64,000 nt of DNA, taken from NCBI RefSeq assembly GCF_001936115.1, contig NZ_MPDM01000004.1, positions 1-64,000 of the forward strand. The letters run 5' to 3'. Origin of the DNA: Boudabousia marimammalium (lineage in GTDB: Bacteria; Actinomycetota; Actinomycetes; Actinomycetales; Actinomycetaceae). Below the pieces are notes generated by a model. That model made no database searches and had not been told where the DNA came from. It was given only the letters and a program-made list of their open reading frames with translations. Below are positions 1 to 8,690 of this stretch, one piece after another. Numbering within the stretch: the first letter of the stretch is position 1; every line of letters starts with the position of its first letter. The position numbers were made by a program, and so were the translations under genes.

Positions 1-68
1 CGACTTGCATGTGTTAAGCACGCCGCCAGCGTTCGTCCTGAGCCAGGATCAAACTCTCCGAACAAAAA
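1..68 (-). rRNA. rrs: 16S ribosomal RNA, 5' end only (truncated by window edge)
   Basis: The reverse complement reads GAGAGTTTGATCCTGGCTC followed by the universally conserved start of bacterial 16S rRNA up to the ACATGCAAGTCG block at the window edge. Only about the first 65 nt are present. The mature 5' end should lie near position 66-68 by analogy with the mycobacterial TTTTGTTTGGAGAGTTTGATC start. The gene is transcribed leftward, downstream of tyrS, and continues outside the window. Confidence 0.97.
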
Positions 69-280
69 ACCATACAAAACATACAATCTTTCAAAAACGG
101 AAAGAAAAACAACAAACACAAGACACCCAAAAAGACACCCAGCATCCATCATCAATCCCAACCAAAAAAACAGAATCATCAAAAATAAAGAAATCAACAA
201 AAAATCAAAAAATAACAAAAACAAAACCACACAACCAAAAAAAGGCCATGCAATCCCATCAAGACATAAAAGAAAAAATA

Positions 281-307
281 GACACACTATCGAGTTATCA
301 AACAACA
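281..307 (-). promoter_or_regulatory. Conserved actinobacterial rRNA leader (boxA/antitermination-type) element
   Basis: On the minus strand this reads TGTTGTTTGATAACTCGATA followed by GTGTG. It closely resembles the TTGTTTGAGAACTCAATAGTGTG element of mycobacterial and other actinobacterial rrn leaders, which is linked to Nus-dependent antitermination and RNase III processing. It lies about 215 nt upstream of the predicted 16S 5' end, as expected for a leader element. Its identity is inferred from sequence memory and position. Confidence 0.7.
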
Positions 308-423
308 CCCCCACAAGCCCCAAAAACGCGCAAAAACACACGCAATCAAAACAAGGAGGAAAACCCAGAAACCAGAAAAACCAGCCCCGGCAACCGCCAC
401 AATCACTCGCGACGACTGGATTA

Positions 424-452
424 ACTTTAGTGGAACTGCGTCCCAAACGCAA
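424..452 (-). promoter_or_regulatory. Candidate rRNA operon promoter
   Basis: On the minus strand a TTGCGT -35 (447-452) and a TAAAGT -10 (424-429) are separated by exactly 17 nt, which predicts a start near 417 and a leader of about 350 nt. It lies between the tyrS terminator and the rRNA leader element, where an rRNA promoter should be. Neither hexamer is a perfect match, and an overlapping TTGGGA-17-TAATCC alternative exists. Confidence 0.45.
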
Positions 453-543
453 ACCCAGAAGGAGTGCCCTCCGACACATTTCCCTATCCACCTGAGTCTA
501 GCCGAAAGATAAGCTTCCGTCTAGTACCTTTCCGAAATTGAGA

Positions 544-583
544 AAACCGCTCTCTCACCTGAAAAATGGTCAGAAAGCGGTTT
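544..583 (-). terminator. Candidate tyrS terminator
   Basis: Arms at 544-559 and 568-583 pair through AAACCGCT/AGCGGTTT and an inner stem with two mismatches around an A-rich loop. On the minus strand the stem is followed by TTCTC and ATTTC, a modest U-tract. It lies just past the tyrS stop and before the candidate rRNA promoter, so it would separate the two units. Confidence 0.6.
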
Positions 584-597
584 CCCAAACGAAGCTA

Positions 598-1860
598 TTA
601 CTTCACATGTCCAACACCCATATTGCGTCGCCCCTTCCGGAACAACACTAGATCACCAGGCAAAACATCGGCACTGGTTAACGGCGCATCCTCATCCTCG
701 GCCTTCTCCCCGTTAACGTAAGCACCACCGGAAGCAACCGTGCGACGAGCAGCCCCACGCCCCTTTTCCAAGCCGGAATCGACCAAGAGATCAACGATAG
801 TAGTCTCCCCCAGCACCACATCAGCAGAAGGCAAAGAAGCCGTCGCATCACGCAACGTACGCCCATCAAGGGTACGTAGATCTCCCTTCCCAAACAGAGC
901 CTCTGAAGCGGCAATGACCTGGGCAGTCGCCTCCGCACCATGTACGAAAGTGGTTACCTCAGCTGCCAGACGACGCTGACCAATCCGCTGATGCGGCGCA
1001 GCGGCAGACTCAGCCACTAGCTGCGCAATCTGCTCGCGACCCAAGAAAGTGAACACCTTCAACAAGCGCTCAACGTCAGCATCCTCAGTACCCAGCCAGA
1101 ACTGGTAGAAAGCGTAGGGTGACATCATGTCGGCATCCAGCCAAATCGCACCCCCCTCAGACTTGCCAAACTTAGTGCCATCCGCCTTCGTAATCAGCGG
1201 AGTAGTCAGCACATGCACCGACTTGCCCTCAGCCTTGCGAATCAAATCAGTGCCGCCAATCAAATTGCCCCACTGATCATTACCGCCAGTTTCTAAGACA
1301 CAGCCGTAACGACGGTAAAGCTCTAGGTAGTCATTTGCCTGCAAAAGCTGATACGAGAACTCGGTGAAAGAAATACCCTCATCAGAAGCGAGGCGGCGGG
1401 CTACAGTATCCTTCGCAATCATGGTGCCCAAACGGAAATGCTTACCCAAATCACGAAGCAAGGAGATTGCAGTCATCTCCCCAGTCCAGTCATAGTTATT
1501 CACCATGCGGGCGGCAGCAGGACCCTCAAAATCAAGGAAACGCTCAATCTGCGCCCGAAGCTTCTCAGACCATTCGGCGACCGTCTTGGCCTCATTCAAA
1601 GTCCGCTCACCAGACATGCGCGGATCACCAATCAGACCGGTTGCACCACCGACCAAAGCCAAAGGCTTATGGCCAGCCATCTGCAAATGACGCATCACCA
1701 TAATCTGAACCAAATGGCCATGATGCAAAGATGCGGCCGTTGGATCATAGCCGGTATAGAAAGTAATCGGACCTTCCTGCATCAACGCACGCAACTCGTC
1801 AAGGTCAGTGTGCTGCGCAATCAGTCCGCGCCACTCCAACTCATCTAGGACATCAACCAC
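598..1860 (-). CDS. tyrS: Tyrosyl-tRNA synthetase
   Basis: Charges tRNA-Tyr with tyrosine in the cytoplasm. At 420 aa it has the normal bacterial length. The class I signature is HHGH at residues 46-49 and the KMSKS loop is KFGKS at 230-234; the tyrosine pocket motif YTGYDPTA is near 35-42. Residues from about 350 form the C-terminal S4 RNA-binding domain. The start is GTG, preceded by GGGAG at a suitable distance. It is the last gene of the pheST-argR-tyrS stretch, 104 nt after argR, and a hairpin follows its stop. No T-box leader (GGGUGGNACCGCG-type block) is visible upstream. Confidence 0.97.
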   Translation of the reverse strand: MVDVLDELEWRGLIAQHTDLDELRALMQEGPITFYTGYDPTAASLHHGHLVQIMVMRHLQMAGHKPLALVGGATGLIGDPRMSGERTLNEAKTVAEWSEKLRAQIERFLDFEGPAAARMVNNYDWTGEMTAISLLRDLGKHFRLGTMIAKDTVARRLASDEGISFTEFSYQLLQANDYLELYRRYGCVLETGGNDQWGNLIGGTDLIRKAEGKSVHVLTTPLITKADGTKFGKSEGGAIWLDADMMSPYAFYQFWLGTEDADVERLLKVFTFLGREQIAQLVAESAAAPHQRIGQRRLAAEVTTFVHGAEATAQVIAASEALFGKGDLRTLDGRTLRDATASLPSADVVLGETTIVDLLVDSGLEKGRGAARRTVASGGAYVNGEKAEDEDAPLTSADVLPGDLVLFRKGRRNMGVGHVK

Positions 1861-1964
1861 AAGAAACTCCCATGTGAAAACAACAGTTAACCAAATACCA
1901 AGATACTACTTCACCAAGCATCCGGCAGAGCAACGTGAGAAATGCCTAGGCGCGCTAAGAAAGA

Positions 1965-2468
1965 CTAATCGGAGGTACCCGTGAAGGAACTCAACACCTT
2001 CATCAGTTCCTCTTGGAAAGCGCGTGCGGATTCTTCAGACTGGCAAATCACCAGTACTGTGTCATCACCAGCGATCGATCCGAGCACTCTCGGATCTTCG
2101 GCCTCGTCCAGCCCTGAGGCCAAGAACTGGGCTGCACCAGCATGGGTGCGTAGCACCACCTGATTGACTGCCTGCCCGGTGGAGACAATCAGCTCTGCAG
2201 CCAGTCGGAACAGGCGCTCAGACAGCTCAGCCACTTCTTTGTCTACCGCAATCGGGGAAATCCGGTACACCAAGTCCCCGTGCGCATCACGCACACGCGC
2301 GGCGCGCAACTCAACTAAGTCACGAGACACGGTAGTTTGAGTAACCGAGAAACCTAGCTGAGCCAGCCTATCAACCAACTGAACCTGGCTAGAGACCCGC
2401 GTAGTTGACAAAAAGTCCCTAATCGCGCGCAAACGCCCGGTTTTCGTCAATGGATATAACTCACTCAT
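1965..2468 (-). CDS. argR: Arginine repressor ArgR
   Basis: A hexameric arginine-responsive regulator that represses arginine biosynthesis. At 167 aa it is full length. The N-terminal winged helix has the recognition helix TQTTVSRDL at residues 43-51. The C-terminal oligomerisation and arginine-binding domain has GSIAGDD at 130-136, matching the family's GTIAGDDT. The ATG start follows a strong AGGAGGA. Unusually for an actinobacterium, no arg biosynthesis genes are adjacent; it lies between pheT and tyrS, so its targets must be elsewhere. A short palindrome upstream (2560-2573) could be an autoregulatory site. Confidence 0.95.
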   Translation of the reverse strand: MSELYPLTKTGRLRAIRDFLSTTRVSSQVQLVDRLAQLGFSVTQTTVSRDLVELRAARVRDAHGDLVYRISPIAVDKEVAELSERLFRLAAELIVSTGQAVNQVVLRTHAGAAQFLASGLDEAEDPRVLGSIAGDDTVLVICQSEESARAFQEELMKVLSSFTGTSD

Positions 2469-2559
2469 CGTGTTTTGTTTCCTCCTGCAGAGTAAGCAAA
2501 CAGCTTAATATGACAATGATAGCCAGAACTAATAGCTTACGTCGTCCCAATCCACAAAA

Positions 2560-2573
2560 TGTCAATTATGACA
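2560..2573. promoter_or_regulatory. Candidate operator in the pheT-argR gap
   Basis: TGTCAATTATGACA is a perfect palindrome with 5-nt arms around ATTA, 92 nt upstream of argR. A half-site, TATGACAA, recurs near 2510. ARG boxes are A/T-rich palindromes of similar size, so ArgR autoregulation is possible, but the match to known consensus is weak. Confidence 0.3.
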
Positions 2574-2626
2574 ACTTTACCCAAGCAATGCGATAAACCC
2601 TTCAGACGCAAAGCGCTCTCCGTAAC

Positions 2627-5290
2627 CTAGGCGGAACGGTGCTCTGCCCCGAACCGCTTGGCTAACGAAGCTAAAACCCGCTCCCTCACCGTTGCCTGCT
2701 CCTCAGCAGTCAAAGTATGGTCAGAGCCACGAGTCTGCAAGCTGAAAGCCAAAGACTTCTTGCCTTCGGGCAACTGGTCACTTCGGTAAACATCGAACAG
2801 GTAGGCATCCTCCAGAAGTTCCCCGCCAGTGCGCATAATATCAGCTAACAACTCACCAGCGGTAATCTGCTCATCCACAATCACAGCGATATCTTCCTTA
2901 CCCATCGGGTAGGTGGAAATCGGTGAGACCTGCAACGGAGACAATCCAGTAACCTGTCCAAGGGCCTGCAAATCCAATTCGAAAGCACAGGCTCGCCGTG
3001 GCAGATTAAAAGCATCCACCACCCGAGGATGGAGCTCACCGGCGTACCCCACGGTCTGCTGTTTCTTACCGACCTTGATTCGCAACTGGGCGACCCGTCC
3101 CGGATGGAACGGAGCCAAAGAATCACGGGTAACAACCTCAATGCCCTGCCCCTGCAAGGCACGCGGATTAATATGCGCCGGCACTTCGCCCTCAAGAATC
3201 GGTTGCGCTACCAAAAGCTCCACCCCAATAGTCGAAGCAACCAACTGGGCTGATTCGATCGCGTCAGCCCAATCATAAGAACGGCGATCAACCAAGACGC
3301 CCTCGGGAGCAGTACTACCTGCCAACACGCCACCAACATGCCACGGTTGAGCCGGAACCTGAGACCTAATCGCCGCAACTTGCTCTACCGAGGGGGTCTG
3401 CACCTCAGGCATCACGGCTGCCGGGGTACCTGCCGGCCGCGTCACCATTCCCAGTTCGTACAAAGAAAGAGAAGAGTTACCGCGGGCGATGTTACGCTGC
3501 GCCACCGTCAAAAGAGTGTCCAAAATCGAAGTCCGCAACCTCGGCGCATCATTGGCAATTGGATTCGCCAGAGCAAGCGCCTGACGACGCGGATCATCCT
3601 CGGCGAAACCCTGCAAATCATGAGACTGCCCAATGAACGGATAGGAAATAACCTGCGTATGACCAGAGGCAGCCAAAGCTTGCGCGACCTGACGACGCAA
3701 AGCCACCGAGTCGGATAACCCGGCCTCGCTAATCCTTGCCTGGGGCACCACGGAAGGCAACTCATCGTAGCCGCCCAAGCGGGCAATTTCCTCCACCAGA
3801 TGCGCTGAACCGACTAGGTCAGGACGCCAAGTTGGCGGCACCACGGTGAGGACATCTCCCTCACCAGAAACTTCACAGCCAATCTTGGTCAGAGCCGAAA
3901 CAACATCATCACGGGAATACTCCACGCCAATCAGTTTCGTTGCGGCATCCACTTGGAACTCCAGCGAAGGCATCGCGACAGTATTGTCCTCATCGAAAAC
4001 CTCAGGGCCAGCGATACCACCACCGTACTCGACCAAGAGGTCTACTACGCGCTGCGCAGCCACGGCCGGGAGCTGCGGATCCACGCCCCGCTCAAAGCGC
4101 TTGGATGCCTCACTGGGAAGATGATGACGACGCGCAGCACGAGCGATAGTAATCGGATCGAAATGGGCTGCTTCAATCAGTACATCCGTCGTTTTGTCAG
4201 TGACTTCAGAGGAAGCACCGCCCATTACACCGGCGAGGCCGAGGGCGCGTGAGCCTTCACCATCCGGCGAATCTGTAATCAACAGATCCTCAACATGAAG
4301 CTCACGTTTAGCCTCGTCCAAAGTAACGAGAGACTCTCCCGCTTTCGCGCGGCGCACCACAATGGGAGCAGACACTTGAGCTAAATCATAAGCATGCAGA
4401 GGCTGACCCAAATCCAACATCACATAGTTGGTAATGTCAACGGTCAAAGAGATTGGACGCATACCAGCGGCAACAATTCGGCGCACCATCCAATCAGGGG
4501 TGGGGGCCGCAGGGTTAACGCTACGGACGATTCGAGTGACAAAGCGATCACAGCCGATATGTCCGCGAATGGGGGCATCATCCTTAATTAGAACCGGAAA
4601 GCCCTCCGCATTGGCCGCAGGTACTTCCTTGACCAGATTGCCGACGAGGGCAGGGTCATGGAACTGAACGCCAGTCGAATGAGAATACTCACGGGCCACA
4701 CCACGCATGGAGAAACAATAGCCACGGTCTGGCGTAATGTTGATTTCGAGGGTTTCCTCGCCCAAACCCAGCAGTTTGATTGCGTCAGTGCCAGGAGCAG
4801 GAACCTCTCCAGGCAGGAACTCTTCCAAGACAATGATGCCTTCAGCGCTGTCAGCCAGCCCCAGCTCAGCTTCTGAACAAATCATACCGTCTGATACATG
4901 ACCATAGGTTTTGCGTGCTGCAATCGCAAAATCTCCGGGCAGAACTGCACCAGGCAAGGAAACCACCACATGGTCTCCGACTTTGAAATTGTGCGCGCCA
5001 CAAATGATGCCACGGCTAGGCAATTCAGAAGGCTCAGCGCCAGTACCCGGAGCATCATTGAACTGTTCACCCACATCAACACGGCAATAATTGATTACCT
5101 TCCCGTTCGATTGTGCTTTGGGGTCTAGTGTCAATACCTTGCCGACTACCAGCGGGCCTTGCACTGCAGGAGGAACGATTCGTTCTTCCTCCAGACCGAC
5201 CTTCACCAAATCGGCGGCCAGTTCAGCAACAGTGGCGTCAGCGGGGACATCAACATGCGCGCCCAGCCATTCAAGAGATACATATGGCAT
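2627..5290 (-). CDS. pheT: Phenylalanyl-tRNA synthetase beta subunit
   Basis: The large subunit of the alpha2-beta2 enzyme that charges tRNA-Phe. At 887 aa it is slightly longer than usual (about 800-830 aa). An EMAP-type tRNA-binding fold (about residues 45-160) is followed by the B3/B4 editing region, the B5 domain and a C-terminal anticodon-binding FDX-ACB domain from about residue 790 (ISTYPMGKEDIAVIV onward). The N-terminus MPYVSLEWLGAHVDVP matches the family. The ATG lies 2 nt after the pheS stop, so the two subunits are translationally coupled. It is followed by 158 nt before argR. Confidence 0.97.
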   Translation of the reverse strand: MPYVSLEWLGAHVDVPADATVAELAADLVKVGLEEERIVPPAVQGPLVVGKVLTLDPKAQSNGKVINYCRVDVGEQFNDAPGTGAEPSELPSRGIICGAHNFKVGDHVVVSLPGAVLPGDFAIAARKTYGHVSDGMICSEAELGLADSAEGIIVLEEFLPGEVPAPGTDAIKLLGLGEETLEINITPDRGYCFSMRGVAREYSHSTGVQFHDPALVGNLVKEVPAANAEGFPVLIKDDAPIRGHIGCDRFVTRIVRSVNPAAPTPDWMVRRIVAAGMRPISLTVDITNYVMLDLGQPLHAYDLAQVSAPIVVRRAKAGESLVTLDEAKRELHVEDLLITDSPDGEGSRALGLAGVMGGASSEVTDKTTDVLIEAAHFDPITIARAARRHHLPSEASKRFERGVDPQLPAVAAQRVVDLLVEYGGGIAGPEVFDEDNTVAMPSLEFQVDAATKLIGVEYSRDDVVSALTKIGCEVSGEGDVLTVVPPTWRPDLVGSAHLVEEIARLGGYDELPSVVPQARISEAGLSDSVALRRQVAQALAASGHTQVISYPFIGQSHDLQGFAEDDPRRQALALANPIANDAPRLRTSILDTLLTVAQRNIARGNSSLSLYELGMVTRPAGTPAAVMPEVQTPSVEQVAAIRSQVPAQPWHVGGVLAGSTAPEGVLVDRRSYDWADAIESAQLVASTIGVELLVAQPILEGEVPAHINPRALQGQGIEVVTRDSLAPFHPGRVAQLRIKVGKKQQTVGYAGELHPRVVDAFNLPRRACAFELDLQALGQVTGLSPLQVSPISTYPMGKEDIAVIVDEQITAGELLADIMRTGGELLEDAYLFDVYRSDQLPEGKKSLAFSLQTRGSDHTLTAEEQATVRERVLASLAKRFGAEHRSA

Positions 5291-5292
5291 GA

Positions 5293-6378
5293 TTATTTAC
5301 CCTTCCCGGTGATACCGAACTGCTGAGAGAAACGAACATCGCCTTCGACAATGTCGTGCATGTCTGAAATGCCATGGCGAAGCATCAAGGTACGCTCAAC
5401 GCCCATACCGAAGGCAAAGCCCTGATAAACCTTGGGGTCAATTCCGCAGGCGATTAGCACATTGGGGTTAACCATGCCGCAGCCACCCCATTCAATCCAG
5501 CCGGGACCACCCTTCTTTTGCGGGAACCAAAGATCCATTTCCGCGCTAGGCTCAGTGAAGGGGAAGAAGGAAGGACGTAGTCGAGTCTTCGCCTCTGGAC
5601 CAAACATGTGGCGAGCAAAAGCATCCAAAACACCCTTCAGGTGCGCCATTGTCAGGCCTTTATCTACCGCGAGGCCCTCTACCTGGTGGAATACTGGGGA
5701 GTGCGTCTGGTCCAGCTCATCAGAACGGAAAACCTTACCCGGGCAAGCCAAGTAGATTGGAGGCTCCTGACTGGTCATTACGCGCGCCTGTACCGGTGAG
5801 GTATGAGTACGCATCACCAGATGGGAGGAATCTGCACTACCATCAGCCACAGAAGCAGGGTCCACATATAAAGTATCCTGCATCTGGCGGGCAGGATGAT
5901 CGGGATCCAAGTTGAGGGCATCGAAGTTGAACCATTCGTGCTCAATCTCCGGTCCTTCACCAATCTGCCAGCCCATTGAACTGAAGAAGTCAGCAATCTC
6001 ATCCATGACTAGCTCAAGCGGGTGCCGTCCCCCCGGCAGATGGCGCGGAGAAGCCACAGTCACATCCACTGTTTCCTCACGGAGCAGACGTTCTTCCGCC
6101 TCAACCTCAAGCACCTCGGTTCGGAAAGCTACCGCACGCTCAATAGCACCCTTCGCTTCACCTACCATTTTGCCCACTACCTTGCGGTCAGCCGGCGGCA
6201 CATCCTTAATGGACTTCTTTGCATTAGCCAAGACTGAGCCTTCGCCCAGTGAACGATTCCTAACCTGTTTTAGTTCGGCGATAGAAGTGGCTGCTTCGAT
6301 TGCAGACACGGCCTCCCTCACAGCTGCCTCGATCCGATCGGCCGATAGGACGTCGGAGTCGCGATCTGGCACTGTCAT
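5293..6378 (-). CDS. pheS: Phenylalanyl-tRNA synthetase alpha subunit
   Basis: The catalytic subunit of PheRS, a class II synthetase. Motif 2 is visible at FRSDELDQTHSPVFHQVEG and motif 3 at GMGVERTLMLRHG. The N-terminal coiled-coil tRNA arm covers roughly the first 90 residues. I start it at the ATG at 6378 (MTVPDRDSD), which follows AAGGGGGA; an in-frame upstream start at 6441 would add 21 unlikely residues that cover the promoter. This gives 361 aa, typical of the family. It is co-transcribed with pheT and divergent from map. Confidence 0.96.
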   Translation of the reverse strand: MTVPDRDSDVLSADRIEAAVREAVSAIEAATSIAELKQVRNRSLGEGSVLANAKKSIKDVPPADRKVVGKMVGEAKGAIERAVAFRTEVLEVEAEERLLREETVDVTVASPRHLPGGRHPLELVMDEIADFFSSMGWQIGEGPEIEHEWFNFDALNLDPDHPARQMQDTLYVDPASVADGSADSSHLVMRTHTSPVQARVMTSQEPPIYLACPGKVFRSDELDQTHSPVFHQVEGLAVDKGLTMAHLKGVLDAFARHMFGPEAKTRLRPSFFPFTEPSAEMDLWFPQKKGGPGWIEWGGCGMVNPNVLIACGIDPKVYQGFAFGMGVERTLMLRHGISDMHDIVEGDVRFSQQFGITGKGK

Positions 6379-6418
6379 GGGTCCCCCTTGGAATAAGATT
6401 TGCATAGCAACGTGTAAC

Positions 6419-6447
6419 ATTCTAACTCTCTTAACAGACATTGACAG
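6419..6447 (-). promoter_or_regulatory. Candidate pheST promoter
   Basis: On the minus strand CTGTCA (6442-6447) and TAGAAT (6419-6424) are 17 nt apart. The predicted start near 6412 gives a leader of about 34 nt to the chosen pheS ATG. Such a short leader leaves no room for a T-box or attenuator. Confidence 0.45.
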
Positions 6448-6455
6448 GGTTCGGC

Positions 6456-6470
6456 TTACGCGAAGCGTAA
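6456..6470. repeat. Inverted repeat between pheS and map
   Basis: TTACGC-GAA-GCGTAA is a perfect palindrome with 6-nt arms in the divergent promoter region. A TTGACA lies at 6441-6446 and a TAAAAT at 6468-6473, but they are 21 nt apart, too far for a normal promoter. The repeat could be an operator for map or simply a chance palindrome. Confidence 0.4.
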
Positions 6471-6522
6471 AATGCTAGGCAGGGAAAGCGCATTCGGGCT
6501 CTCATTGAGGTAATCTACAGGC

Positions 6523-7446
6523 ATGAATTCACGAATCTTAGAACTAGCGCGCCGGGCCCCCCTCGGCAATCTGACCCCCGGAAAAATCTCCCCAATGCGT
6601 AGCGTTCCCGCTAGCATTGAGCGTCCCGAATACATGTTCCACGACGGACCAGAGGTGGTTACCGCATCAGATGTGAAGAGCCCCGAAACCGTTGAGAAGA
6701 TTCGCCGCGCTGGAACCATTGCCGCGAATGCAGTGATGTTGGCGGGTTCCCTTGCGAAGCCCGGAGTCACCACCGAAGAACTAGACATAGCCGCCCATGA
6801 ATACTTGATTTCTCAAGGCGCCTATCCGTCTACTTTGGGATACATGGGATTCCCGAAATCTTGTTGCACTTCAGTCAACGAAGTGATTTGTCATGGCATC
6901 CCCGATGATCGTCCCCTTGAAGACGGAGACATCATTAACATCGATATCACCGCCTATATCGATGGCGTTCATGGTGATACCTGCGCAATGTTCACCGTGG
7001 GTGAGGTTGATGAGGAATCCCAGAAACTAATCGATGTCACCTACAAGTCAATGATGCGTGCCATCAAAACAGTTAAACCGGGCCGTGAGATCAATGTAAT
7101 CGGCCGCGTGATTGAATCATATGCGAAACGATTCGAATACGGGGTGGTACGCGACTATACCGGTCACGGTGTTGGTGAAGCTTTCCACTCCGGCCTGATC
7201 ATTCCCCACTACGACTCAGCACCCGCATACTCGCAAATAATCGAACCCGGCATGGTGTTCACTATCGAACCGATGCTCACCCTTGGGACCATCGAATGGG
7301 AGCAGTGGGATGATGAATGGACGGTAGTAACCCAAGACCGCTCTCGCACTGCCCAGTTCGAACACACCATTGTGGTGACCGAGGACGGCGCTGAAATTCT
7401 GACCCTACCCGACAACGGACTGCCGCATGCAGCCAGTCAGCTTTAA
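6523..7446 (+). CDS. map: Methionine aminopeptidase, type I
   Basis: Removes the N-terminal methionine from nascent proteins after deformylation. At 307 aa it has the N-terminal extension typical of actinobacterial MetAP, including the [13 protein letters not shown] block. The metal ligands are all present: D141, D152, H215, E249 and E280, and the substrate-binding His is H124 (ICHG). The ATG follows TTGAGGTAA at a rather long spacing. It is 27 nt from ppgK and probably co-transcribed with it. The partner enzyme, peptide deformylase, is elsewhere in the window at 22706. Confidence 0.96.
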   Translation: MNSRILELARRAPLGNLTPGKISPMRSVPASIERPEYMFHDGPEVVTASDVKSPETVEKIRRAGTIAANAVMLAGSLAKPGVTTEELDIAAHEYLISQGAYPSTLGYMGFPKSCCTSVNEVICHGIPDDRPLEDGDIINIDITAYIDGVHGDTCAMFTVGEVDEESQKLIDVTYKSMMRAIKTVKPGREINVIGRVIESYAKRFEYGVVRDYTGHGVGEAFHSGLIIPHYDSAPAYSQIIEPGMVFTIEPMLTLGTIEWEQWDDEWTVVTQDRSRTAQFEHTIVVTEDGAEILTLPDNGLPHAASQL

Positions 7447-7473
7447 TCTGCATTGTTATCAAAGGAGATAATT

Positions 7474-8232
7474 ATGAAAACCGCATTCGGTATCGATATC
7501 GGAGGCTCCGGTATTAAAGGCGCCCTCGTCAACCTAGAAACCGGCGGGTTTATTGGCGAGCAGTTCCTGATTCCCACACCCCAGCCTTCCACCCCGGAAG
7601 CAGTCACCGACGCCTGCGCTGAAATGATTTCTCATTTCAACTTGGCCCCAGACATCCCCGTAGGTATCACATTCCCTGCACCAGTTAAGAATGACACCGT
7701 TCGGTTCGTTGCCAATCTTGACCAGTCCTGGACCGGCGTTAACGTGCGTGACCTGATGCGGCAGCGGATTGGGCGCACGGTTACGGCTGTCAATGACGCC
7801 GACGCAGCTGGCTTCGCCGAAGCAGTCCTAGGCGCCGCTAAAAATGTTAAGGGCCTGGTCATTGTAACTACGCTGGGCACCGGGATTGGCTCCGCTTTCA
7901 TCTACAACGGGGGGCTGATTCCCAACACGGAGCTGGGCCATGTCACATTGCGCGGGGACTCCGCTGAGAAGTATGCGGCTGCTTCCGTGCGGCGGATTGA
8001 AGATTTGTCGTGGCCAGATTGGACTGCCCGTTTGCAGGAATACTACGGCCATATCGACATGCTCTTCTCCCCCGACATGTTCGTGGTGGGCGGAGGGGTC
8101 TCAGAGAGGGCAGATATGTTCTTGCCTCACCTGAAGCTATCATGCCCAATTGTTCCCGCGAAACTACGCAATACTGCTGGAATTGTTGGCGGCGCAGCCT
8201 TGGCCGCCAAAGCTGAGGGACTAGCTTTCTAG
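7474..8232 (+). CDS. ppgK: Polyphosphate glucokinase
   Basis: Phosphorylates glucose using polyphosphate, and usually ATP too. It is a ROK/ASKHA-family enzyme largely confined to actinobacteria. The N-terminal phosphate loop is GIDIGGSGIKGA, followed by NDADAAG and TTLGTGIGSAFIYNGG, the PNTELGH segment and the C-terminal FSPDMFVVGGGVS adenosine-site motif. I use the ATG at 7474, which has AAAGGAG just upstream, giving 252 aa; an in-frame start seven codons earlier lacks this site. It follows map closely on the same strand. Confidence 0.95.
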   Translation: MKTAFGIDIGGSGIKGALVNLETGGFIGEQFLIPTPQPSTPEAVTDACAEMISHFNLAPDIPVGITFPAPVKNDTVRFVANLDQSWTGVNVRDLMRQRIGRTVTAVNDADAAGFAEAVLGAAKNVKGLVIVTTLGTGIGSAFIYNGGLIPNTELGHVTLRGDSAEKYAAASVRRIEDLSWPDWTARLQEYYGHIDMLFSPDMFVVGGGVSERADMFLPHLKLSCPIVPAKLRNTAGIVGGAALAAKAEGLAF

Positions 8233-8278
8233 ATTCCTCAGCTAGGCTCCAGAGTAATTATCTGAGCAGACATGGTTG

Positions 8279-8655
8279 GGGATGAGTCGCCCGATACGCC
8301 GGGTTCTGTATTCGGTACCGTTACCGGTATTCGAATGACGGCCATTTCTCTAGGGCCTGTGTTACCACAGGTCTCAAGCAACCTACCCGTGAACTAGGCG
8401 AGCAGCTTACATTCACTGTTTGGTCTTGCTCCCGATGAGGTTTACCGTGCGAAGCCAGTCACCTGACTCCCGGTGGTCTCTTACACCACCGTTTCACCCT
8501 TACCCCTGCCGAAGGTATAGGAAGAGGCGGTCTGTTTTCTGTGGCACTATCTCGCGGGTCACCCCGGGTGGCTGTTAACCACCATCGCGCTCTGTGGAGC
8601 CCGGACGTTCCTCGGCAACACGAAGTGCTGACGCGACCGTCTGGACGACTCATCC
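8279..8655 (-). ncRNA. rnpB: RNase P RNA, bacterial type A
   Basis: This is the catalytic RNA of RNase P, which trims tRNA 5' leaders. On the minus strand the conserved blocks are GAGGAACGTCCGGGCTCC near the 5' end, GGTAAACCTCATC with GCAAGACCAAA in the middle, and ACAGAACCCGGC near the 3' end. The ends pair through GGATGAGTCG and CGACTCATCC, forming helix P1 and fixing the boundaries to within a few bases. It is antiparallel to both flanking genes, and its 5' end lies only 25 nt from the yaaA start codon. Confidence 0.96.
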
Positions 8656-8661
8656 GGTTCA

Positions 8662-8690
8662 ACTGTACTATGAAAATCTGATGTTGATAT
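8662..8690 (-). promoter_or_regulatory. Candidate rnpB promoter overlapping the yaaA start
   Basis: A TACAGT -10 (8662-8667 on the minus strand) sits 6 nt before the P1-defined 5' end of rnpB. The matching -35 (weak, ATATCA or TATCAA near 8684-8690) falls inside the first codons of yaaA. The -10 position is well supported by the RNA end; the -35 is weak. Confidence 0.45.

Larger units (their letters stand above)
69..542 (-). other. rRNA operon leader region, U-rich, no gene
   Basis: This 470-nt stretch lies between the tyrS terminator and the 16S gene. From about 60 to 415 the plus strand is overwhelmingly A and C, so the leader transcript would be very rich in U and G. Nothing here looks coding; an open frame through it is a by-product of the A-rich composition. 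It holds a candidate promoter at 424-452 and a conserved rRNA leader element at 281-307. Confidence 0.75.

Noticed and set aside
5-424. 139-codon open frame on the plus strand
   Set aside because: It covers the 16S 5' end and the A/C-rich leader; the peptide is a low-complexity Lys/Thr/Asn/Gln run caused by composition.
1861-1964. T-box or tyrosine-responsive leader for tyrS
   Set aside because: The gap lacks the conserved T-box sequence and is too short for a specifier stem plus antiterminator.
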